Shown one piece after another: positions 58,246 through 64,000 of a stretch of DNA of 64,000 bases (position 1 is the first letter of the stretch; each line of letters begins with the position of its first letter). The notes under the pieces were generated by a model. It saw nothing but the letters and a program-made list of their open reading frames with translations. It was not told where the DNA came from and did not search any database. This stretch comes from Streptomyces flaveus (GTDB taxonomy: Bacteria > Actinomycetota > Actinomycetes > Streptomycetales > Streptomycetaceae). The stretch spans positions 207,120-271,119 of the forward strand of contig NZ_BMPQ01000006.1 in assembly GCF_014647675.1 (NCBI RefSeq), in the 5' to 3' direction. The position numbers and the translations under genes were made by a program.

Positions 58246-58983
58246 ATGAGTGAAACGAAGATCGCGCTGGTGACCGGCGCGAACAAGGGAATCGGGTACG
58301 AGATCGCGGCCGGTCTTGGCGCCCTCGGGTACCGCGTGGGCGTGGGAGCCCGCGACGAGCCCCGGCACGAGGCCGCCGTCGAGAAGCTGCGCGCCGCCGG
58401 GGTGGACGCGTTCGGGGTGCCGCTGGACGTGACCGGCGACCGGAGCGTCACCGATGCCGCAGAACTGGTCGAACGGCAGGCCGGGCGCCTGGACGTCCTG
58501 GTCAACAACGCCGGCATCTCGGGAGAGACGGGGCCGGGATGGGCGCAGGACCCGACCACGCTCGACCTCGACGTGGTCCGTACGGTCGTGGAGACCAACG
58601 TCATCGGTGTCATCCGGGTGACCAACGCGATGCTGCCGCTGCTGCGGCGCTCGACGTCGCCACGCATCGTCAACGTCTCCAGCAGCGTCGCCTCCCTGAC
58701 CCTGCAGGCGAGCTCCGACGTCAAGGCCGGCCCGATCATGGCGGCCTACTCACCGTCGAAGTCGTTCCTCAACGCCGTCACCGTGCAGTACGCCCGGCAG
58801 CTCGCCGGTACGAACATCCTGATCAACGCCGCCTGCCCGGGCCTCGTCGCGACCGACTTCACCGGCTTCCAGGGACCCCGCACTCCTGAGCAGGGCGCGG
58901 CCACGGCGATCCGGCTCGCCACGCTGCCCGACGGCGGCCCGACCGGTTCGTTCTTCGAGGACGACGGCGTCATCCCCTGGTGA
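58246..58983 (+). CDS. Short-chain dehydrogenase/reductase
   Basis: Classical SDR of 245 residues. The NAD(P) motif is TGANKGIGYEIA, followed by DVTGD, NNAGISG and the catalytic Ser (VNVSSSVASL) and Tyr-Lys (YSPSKSFLNAV, as Y-x-x-x-K). The C-terminal region ends GSFFEDDGVIPW. It resembles carbonyl reductase-like SDRs; NADP is likely from the Arg after the second strand (VGARDE). ATG 58246 is preferred over an upstream GTG. It is regulated, by inference, by the divergent LysR protein. Confidence 0.93.
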   Translation: MSETKIALVTGANKGIGYEIAAGLGALGYRVGVGARDEPRHEAAVEKLRAAGVDAFGVPLDVTGDRSVTDAAELVERQAGRLDVLVNNAGISGETGPGWAQDPTTLDLDVVRTVVETNVIGVIRVTNAMLPLLRRSTSPRIVNVSSSVASLTLQASSDVKAGPIMAAYSPSKSFLNAVTVQYARQLAGTNILINAACPGLVATDFTGFQGPRTPEQGAATAIRLATLPDGGPTGSFFEDDGVIPW

Positions 58984-59059
58984 CCCCGAACCTGTCGTGA
59001 TCAGGCCGCAAGCCCTGGCGTGCTCGACGCGACCGCGGATACTGAGGCCAGTCAGGACG

Positions 59060-60706
59060 TCAGCCCGCCATCGCCTTGCCGACCTTGAGGCGATCACGCG
59101 CGCCCTCGAACAACGAGGCGCCCCGTTTCTCGTCCTTCGTGCCCTTCGGCATGTCCACGCGCAGCTCGTAGTACTCCTTGGCGTCCGTGGCGATCAGCAA
59201 CTGCATCACGCGGTACTTCTCCTCCTTCACCTCGTACTCGGTGTCGAGGAGCCTCGCCTCGTAGCCATGGAACGTGGTGGGTTCGGACAGCGTTTTCGCG
59301 AAGTCGTCGGCGTAGGCGAGGGTGGCCTCATCCGCCCAGGCGTTCATGGGCGTGGGGACGGCTTCCTCGCGGGTCAGCCGGAGCTGGACGGTCTTGTCGC
59401 CGTAGATCACCGTGCGGGAAGGGTTGCGGCGGTCCGCACCGGAGTCGTTGCGGTCGACCAGTGGAGTGCCGGCCGGTACGGACAGGATGGCGTTCAGGGC
59501 CCGCTCCGTGTGGATCGTCCAGCCGTTCACGGTCGGGGGCGAGGGAGAGGCGGAGGCCGAGGGGGTGGCGTCGCCACGGCTCTGCGCCTCCGCCCTCGGG
59601 TCACCGCCCCGGAAGGAGACCCCGAGCCAGATGCCACCGGTGAGGAGAACGGCACCGGCGACACAGGCGGCGAGGAGGCGAAGGCTGGGGCGTCGTCGGC
59701 GTACGGAGCGATGGTCGGGCTCCGTCAGGGACGGCACGGGTGGGGCGGGCGGAGGTCCGGCCGTTTCGGTTCTTGCCGTGTCCGGCGACGGCAGTCCGGA
59801 CCGTACGGTCTCGGTGTAGCCCGCGAACTCCGGTGAGGCTGAGGGGCGTTGGGGCTCTCGGGGTGTGCCGGTGACGACGGGTACGGTCCAGCCCTCGGCG
59901 ACCGCCTCCAGCACCGCCGCGATCTTCGCGACGTCCGGTCGTTGCCCAGGGTCCTTGGCCAGCAGCTGGGTGATCAGCGGGGCGAGGTCCCCGGCCTGCC
60001 GCGGCTGCGGCGGCTCGTCGGACAGGATCGCGGCGAGCGTGGACTCCACGGTCGTACGGCGGAAGGGGGACCAGCCCTCGACGGCGGCGTACAGCAGAAC
60101 GCCCAGGGACCAGAGGTCGGAGGCGGCTCCGGCGCCATGGCCCGCCATGCGCTCGGGCGCGATGAACTCGAGCGAGCCGACGAACTCGCCGCTGGCGGTG
60201 AGGGATTCCTCGCCCTGGATGTACGCGATGCCGAAGTCGGTGAGCACGACGCGGCCGTGCGGGCCGAGCAGCACGTTGGCGGGCTTCACGTCCCGGTGCA
60301 CGATCCCGACGGAGTGCGCGGCGTGCAGCGCGCCGACGACCGCGAACCCGATGCGCGCGGTGTCGGCCGGCTTGAGAGGGCCGCGCCGCAGTACGTCGTC
60401 CAACGACTCGCCCCGGATCAACTCCATGACGATCCACGGCAGTCCGCCTTCGACGACCACGTCATGGATGGCGACGGCGGCGGGATGGTCGACACGCGCG
60501 GCGGCCCGCGCCTCACGGTAGAGGCGGTTGGCGGCGCGCTGGTGGACGTCGTCCACGGGATCCCCGGGTAACCGCGGCTGTTTGACGGCGACTTCGCGCC
60601 CCACCAGTTCGTCCCAGGCCCGCCATACGGTGCCCATGCCGCCGGAACCGATGCGTTCGGTCAACCGGTAGCGACCTCCGATCAGCCGGCCCACGTCAGT
60701 TGTCAT
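59060..60706 (-). CDS. Membrane Ser/Thr protein kinase 1
   Basis: PASTA-less receptor-type Ser/Thr kinase of 548 residues. The kinase domain has IGSGGMGTVWRA, Lys42 in VAVKQP, the catalytic HRDVKPANV (Asp139), DFGIA and SDLWSLGVLLYAA. A Pro/Thr-rich linker leads to a membrane helix near 345-366 (LLAACVAGAVLLTGGIWLGV) and an extracytoplasmic domain of ~170 residues with NGWTIHTERALNAILSVPAG. ATG 60706 is 22 bases after the stop of kinase 2. Last of the kinase genes in the leftward cluster. Ligand unknown. Confidence 0.94.
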   Translation of the reverse strand: MTTDVGRLIGGRYRLTERIGSGGMGTVWRAWDELVGREVAVKQPRLPGDPVDDVHQRAANRLYREARAAARVDHPAAVAIHDVVVEGGLPWIVMELIRGESLDDVLRRGPLKPADTARIGFAVVGALHAAHSVGIVHRDVKPANVLLGPHGRVVLTDFGIAYIQGEESLTASGEFVGSLEFIAPERMAGHGAGAASDLWSLGVLLYAAVEGWSPFRRTTVESTLAAILSDEPPQPRQAGDLAPLITQLLAKDPGQRPDVAKIAAVLEAVAEGWTVPVVTGTPREPQRPSASPEFAGYTETVRSGLPSPDTARTETAGPPPAPPVPSLTEPDHRSVRRRRPSLRLLAACVAGAVLLTGGIWLGVSFRGGDPRAEAQSRGDATPSASASPSPPTVNGWTIHTERALNAILSVPAGTPLVDRNDSGADRRNPSRTVIYGDKTVQLRLTREEAVPTPMNAWADEATLAYADDFAKTLSEPTTFHGYEARLLDTEYEVKEEKYRVMQLLIATDAKEYYELRVDMPKGTKDEKRGASLFEGARDRLKVGKAMAG

Positions 60707-60728
60707 GCACCATCAGTATCGTGTGGCC

Positions 60729-62426
60729 TCAGAGGTTGTCGATGTCGAGACTGGCGATGGCGGTCTTCGCGATCTCGCGGCCCTCGTCGGTGAAGTACCC
60801 CTTGGCCGGGTAGTCGATCCAGAGCCGGTACATGTCACCGTTCCCGGCCTTGTAGTAGAAGATCCTGGCCTCGCGCAGACGCGGGACCTGCGTGTCCGTG
60901 TTGGTGTAGACGACGGTGTTCTCGGCGGCCTTCTTCTCCTTGTACGTCGCCGCCTTGGGATCACCCTTGGGAGCTGGAGTGTCGGCCATACCGGACCCGT
61001 ACTCACCGTCCTCGTACGTGGCCCAGTCGGCGAACGCCTTGGCCGAGGCCGAGTCGGGGATCTCACCGTTCGTGTCGTCGGCCTTCCGGTCGAGGTCCAC
61101 GCTGATCCAGACACCGCCGCTCGGGTCGGAGAACGAGACCACAGTGCCGTCCGAACCGTCGACGGGCTTGTCCCTCACGAAGTCGGCGGGCACGCCGACG
61201 CTCGCACCGAGCTTCGGCAGGTCCCGCTGCTTCCAGTCGTCCGGCAACGGCCCCGCGAACGGGTTGCCCATCTGCAGGAACGCCGTGACCGCTGTCGCCA
61301 CGACGAGCCCGGCGGCGATCCCGATCCACCCCTTGCGGCCGATACGGACCGACTTGCCGCCGGGCGCCGCGCGTTCGAGGACCTTGGTCTCCTGGGGCGG
61401 CTGGGCGGCCTGTTCCAGGAGCCGGCGGACCTGGGCGGCGTTCGGGCGACGGGCCGGGTCCTTGTTCAGGAGGGCGTTGATGGCGTCGGCGAGGGGGCCC
61501 TTGGCCGCGTTCGCTACGGCCGGCGTGGCGTTGAGTACGGACTGGAGGGTCGCGGGCGTGTTGGTGCGGCGGAACGGCGAGATGCCCTCCGTGGCCGCGT
61601 ACAGGACGACGCCGAGCGACCACAGGTCGGAGGCGGGGCCCGGCCGCTGCCCCAACACCCGCTCGGGCGCGATGAATTCGGGCGAACCGACGAAGCCGCC
61701 GGTGTCCGTCAGGTTCGTCTCGCCCTCGATCTGGGCGATGCCGAAGTCGGTGAGGACGACGCGGCCGTGCGGGCCGAGCAGGACGTTGTCGGGCTTGACG
61801 TCGCGGTGCAGGATGCCCGCGGCGTGTGCGGCCTCCAGCGCGCCGAGGACGTCGAGGCCGATCTTCGCCGCCTCGCGCACCCCGAGGGTGCCCTCCTGCA
61901 GCGCGGCGCCGAGCGTACGTCCCTGCACCAGCTCCATCACGATCCACGGCTGGCCGTCCACCACGGCGACATCGTGCACATTCACGACAGCCGGGTGATC
62001 GAGCCGGGCCGCGGCGCGCGCCTCGCGACGCATGCGCTCAAAGGCGTTGGAACGTTCGCGTTCGGGAAGATGATCCGGTACGCGGGGCTCCTTGACGGCG
62101 ACCTCACGGTCCACCGTCTCGTCCTTGGCCCGCCATACGGTGCCCATGCCGCCATGGCCGAGCTTGCCCAGCAGCCGGTAGCGGCCGACGATCAGACGTC
62201 CGGTGCCGGGTTCCTGCTGCATCTGCTGCGTCTGCGGCACCTGCTGTTCGGGCAGCTGCTGTTCGGGCACCACCTGGGTGGGCGCCGCGTACGGGTTGCC
62301 CGGGTACGGGACGCCGGCGGGCTGCGGTGCGCCGGGCGGCGGTCCGGGCACACCTGGCTGCGGCGGTTGCAGATCGAAACTGGTTGGCTCGTTCGACCCG
62401 TAAGGGGCTCCCCCGTTGCTGTTCAT
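60729..62426 (-). CDS. Membrane Ser/Thr protein kinase 2
   Basis: Ser/Thr kinase of 565 residues. It has a Pro/Gln-rich N-terminal tail (~1-75), then the kinase domain with LGHGGMGTVWRA, Lys112 in VAVKEP, HRDVKPDNV (Asp209) and DFGIA. A membrane helix near 375-395 (WIGIAAGLVVATAVTAFL) and an extracytoplasmic domain (~160 residues) similar to that of kinase 1 follow. The shared architecture and adjacency point to tandem duplication. ATG 62426 is preferred; ATG 62435 adds three residues. Separated by ~115 bases from kinase 3. Confidence 0.93.
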   Translation of the reverse strand: MNSNGGAPYGSNEPTSFDLQPPQPGVPGPPPGAPQPAGVPYPGNPYAAPTQVVPEQQLPEQQVPQTQQMQQEPGTGRLIVGRYRLLGKLGHGGMGTVWRAKDETVDREVAVKEPRVPDHLPERERSNAFERMRREARAAARLDHPAVVNVHDVAVVDGQPWIVMELVQGRTLGAALQEGTLGVREAAKIGLDVLGALEAAHAAGILHRDVKPDNVLLGPHGRVVLTDFGIAQIEGETNLTDTGGFVGSPEFIAPERVLGQRPGPASDLWSLGVVLYAATEGISPFRRTNTPATLQSVLNATPAVANAAKGPLADAINALLNKDPARRPNAAQVRRLLEQAAQPPQETKVLERAAPGGKSVRIGRKGWIGIAAGLVVATAVTAFLQMGNPFAGPLPDDWKQRDLPKLGASVGVPADFVRDKPVDGSDGTVVSFSDPSGGVWISVDLDRKADDTNGEIPDSASAKAFADWATYEDGEYGSGMADTPAPKGDPKAATYKEKKAAENTVVYTNTDTQVPRLREARIFYYKAGNGDMYRLWIDYPAKGYFTDEGREIAKTAIASLDIDNL

Positions 62427-62518
62427 AAGAACCATCCATATCGCGCCAGATGGCGAGCTTCCACCCCTTATGCTTACCGGTCACACACCCGTGACGCACG
62501 ACGTTCCTTATGTTCCCT

Positions 62519-62562
62519 TTACGGGATTCTGGGCGGCCGGTTACGGGATCCTGGGCGGCCGG
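62519..62562. repeat. 22-base tandem duplication over a stop codon
   Basis: TTACGGGAT(T/C)CTGGGCGGCCGG occurs at 62519-62540 and 62541-62562 with one mismatch. TTA of the second copy is the stop (TAA) of kinase 3 on the minus strand, and the first copy repeats it downstream. Confidence 0.85.
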
Positions 62563-63734
62563 TCCGGCGACAGAGTCGCGTCCACGGTGGACGTCGGCGA
62601 GCGCGTGCCGGTCACCGTGGGCGTGGGGCTCGTCGGCGGACTCGTACCGGGGCTCGTCCGAGGCACCGAGCTCGTGGGCGGCGGCGTACGGCCGTTGTCC
62701 CCGCCCCCTCTCATCAGCAACGCGGCGGCCGACACACCCGCCCCCGCCATCGCAGCGACCAGCGCGGCCGCGATCAGCGCCCTCCGGGCCGACAGCGGCA
62801 ACGGCCGCGCGGGCGAGGGGATCCGGGGCGGCGCGGTCACCGGCTGCCGTTCCTGTACATCCCGCCGCGTCGACGTCGCGGGCCCGGGCGGCACCGGTGG
62901 CGTACGACCCGTGTCGAGAAACGCCCGCAGCATCCGCTCCGCCTGAGCCGAACCGAGACGCCGGTCGGGATCCCGCTCCAGGAGCCCTCGTACGACGGGA
63001 AGGATCGGCGCGGCCTCGTCCGGCGGATGGATCTCGGCGGAGACCACCGCGTGCAGAATGCCGCCCAACGAGTCGCGGTGGAACGGCGATTCGCCGCTCA
63101 GCGCCGTGCACAGCAGCGCGCCGAGCGACCACAGGTCGGACTCGGGTCCTGTCCTGGCCCCGGACATGCGCTCCGGCGCGGTGTACTCGGGCGAGCCGAC
63201 GAACGAACCGTTCTCGGTGAGCGTCGTCGCACCCTCGACCCGGGCGATCCCGAAGTCGGTGAGCACGACGCGGCCTTCGTCGGAGACGAGGACGTTCGCG
63301 GGTTTCAGATCACGGTGCAGCACGCCCGCGCCATGCGCCCTGCGCAGCGCGCCGAGCAGGGCGACGCCCATCCGCGCGGCCTCGGCGGCGTCGAGGGGCC
63401 CGTCGCTTGAGATCCGGTCGGCGAGCGAGCTTCCCTCGATCAACTCCATGACCATGTACGGGCGTTCGTCGTCCTCGACCACGTCGTGCACCACGATGAT
63501 GTTCGGATGCTCGAGCTGCGCGACGGCCCGCGCCTCCCGCAGCGTGCGCTCACGCTGCGAGCGGGACTCCTCCTCCGGAAGCGACGGGTCCACGGAGAGC
63601 TCCTTGACCGCCACCTGCCGGCCGAGCAACAGGTCACTGGCCCGCCATACGACGCCCATGCCGCCCCGGCCGAGTCTGGATTCCAGCCGGTAACGACCCG
63701 CGATGACACGGAGGTTCTCCCTCTCGGTCCCCAT
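62541..63734 (-). CDS. Membrane Ser/Thr protein kinase 3, short extracellular part
   Basis: Ser/Thr kinase of 397 residues. Kinase motifs are LGRGGMGVVWRA, Lys44 in VAVKELSVD, HRDLKPANV (Asp142) and DFGIARVEG, with GSPEYTAPERMSG. A Pro/Thr linker and a membrane helix (LIAAALVAAMAGAGVSAAALL, ~328-348) are followed by only ~45 low-complexity Pro/Thr/Ser residues instead of the ~160-residue domain of its neighbours. The stop lies within a 22-base tandem duplication, so the extracytoplasmic domain may have been lost. ATG 63734 is preferred over two upstream ATGs. Confidence 0.9.
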   Translation of the reverse strand: MGTERENLRVIAGRYRLESRLGRGGMGVVWRASDLLLGRQVAVKELSVDPSLPEEESRSQRERTLREARAVAQLEHPNIIVVHDVVEDDERPYMVMELIEGSSLADRISSDGPLDAAEAARMGVALLGALRRAHGAGVLHRDLKPANVLVSDEGRVVLTDFGIARVEGATTLTENGSFVGSPEYTAPERMSGARTGPESDLWSLGALLCTALSGESPFHRDSLGGILHAVVSAEIHPPDEAAPILPVVRGLLERDPDRRLGSAQAERMLRAFLDTGRTPPVPPGPATSTRRDVQERQPVTAPPRIPSPARPLPLSARRALIAAALVAAMAGAGVSAAALLMRGGGDNGRTPPPTSSVPRTSPGTSPPTSPTPTVTGTRSPTSTVDATLSPDRPPRIP

Positions 63735-63869
63735 GCGCCCCATCATGCCCCACAGGTGAGCGCCTGTTAGGGGCGCCGGAGGCCGGGTGGCCGAAGGGCG
63801 ACGGTGCGCTGGGGCCGACGGGGTGCGACGGGGGGCGACTCCAGTGGCAACGCTCGGGTGGGTTCGGGC

Positions 63870-64000
63870 TCAGCCCGCCTTGTCCGCACTGGGCCGCCAG
63901 CCCTGCAGCATGTGGTCGAACTGACGGCGCATCTGCTCCCAGTCCGCCGCGGGCGCCGACATATAGATCGCGTACTCGACGCCGTCACGGCTGAGATACA
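63870..64000 (-). CDS. C-terminal end of a further kinase-cluster protein (partial)
   Basis: The window ends inside this leftward gene. The last 42 codons read YLSRDGVEYAIYMSAP, ADWEQMRRQFDHML and GWRPSADKAG before the TGA at 63870. The ending resembles the extracytoplasmic domains of Streptomyces Ser/Thr kinases as I remember them, and it precedes kinase 3 in the same orientation, so it is probably a fourth kinase of the cluster. The start lies beyond 64000. Confidence 0.7.
   Translation of the reverse strand, partial: YLSRDGVEYAIYMSAPAADWEQMRRQFDHMLQGWRPSADKAG

Noticed and set aside
1..64000. CRISPR arrays, rRNA operons, transposases or phage genes
   Set aside because: No regularly spaced direct repeats, rRNA signatures or recombinase motifs were seen on either strand.

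Overview
This window is a stretch of chromosome from a Streptomyces or very close relative. It has very high GC, GTG starts, GTGA/ATGA stop-start overlaps, leaderless promoters, a class E sortase-type LAETG surface protein and many actinomycete-specific families. The order purH, purN, PerM-like protein, HTH protein, sucDC, MoxR cluster, icmB, lipase, M23 peptidase, pcrA, NlpC/P60, PspC two-component system, guaA, chorismate mutase, GMC oxidoreductase, Ser/Thr kinases matches, as I remember it, a conserved core segment of Streptomyces chromosomes. No rRNA, tRNA, CRISPR array or transposase gene was found.

Layout. 1-9 kb: purine synthesis (purN-purH, translationally coupled), membrane and regulatory proteins, and succinyl-CoA synthetase (sucC-sucD). 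9-12.5 kb: two exported proteins, one built from about twenty 11-residue repeats. 12.6-20.8 kb: a divergent five-gene cluster. MoxR ATPase, DUF5682 and VWA run leftward with 4-base overlaps; SWIM zinc-finger and DUF5691 proteins run rightward. A shared 145-base promoter region separates them, and it carries two opposed copies of the actinobacterial PafBC/RecA_NDp DNA-damage promoter motif. The same motif precedes pcrA at 27.6 kb. 21-31 kb: icmB, a lipase, M23 and NlpC/P60 cell-wall hydrolases (one behind a cyclic di-AMP riboswitch) and pcrA. 31-35 kb: a PspC-fused histidine kinase, its response regulator and a PspC/LiaF-like partner. 35-43 kb: assorted conserved proteins, guaA, and a chorismate mutase gene behind an apparent leaderless leader peptide and attenuator hairpin.

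43.7-50 kb: a membrane-anchored protein, a LAETG cell-wall protein, a GMC oxidoreductase and an aldehyde dehydrogenase. 50.2-56.3 kb is accessory: an ABC exporter-type operon with a small orphan protein, a truncated AbiEii-like nucleotidyltransferase, and a WhiJ/BldB-type cluster (HATPase, XRE-DUF5753, DUF397) with an operator-like palindrome. 56.3-59 kb: metallophosphoesterase and a LysR/SDR divergent pair. 59-64 kb: three complete Ser/Thr kinases and the end of a further gene.

Repeats stand out. A roughly 300-470 base element of nested inverted repeats occurs in three intergenic gaps; one copy supplies the C-terminal codons of the PerM-like protein. A 33-base palindromic insert sits in frame inside sucD. 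Several 16-29 base tandem duplications lie exactly on start or stop codons. The strongest candidates for undescribed biology are the DNA-damage-linked MoxR/DUF5682/VWA/SWIM/DUF5691 cluster and the chorismate mutase attenuator.
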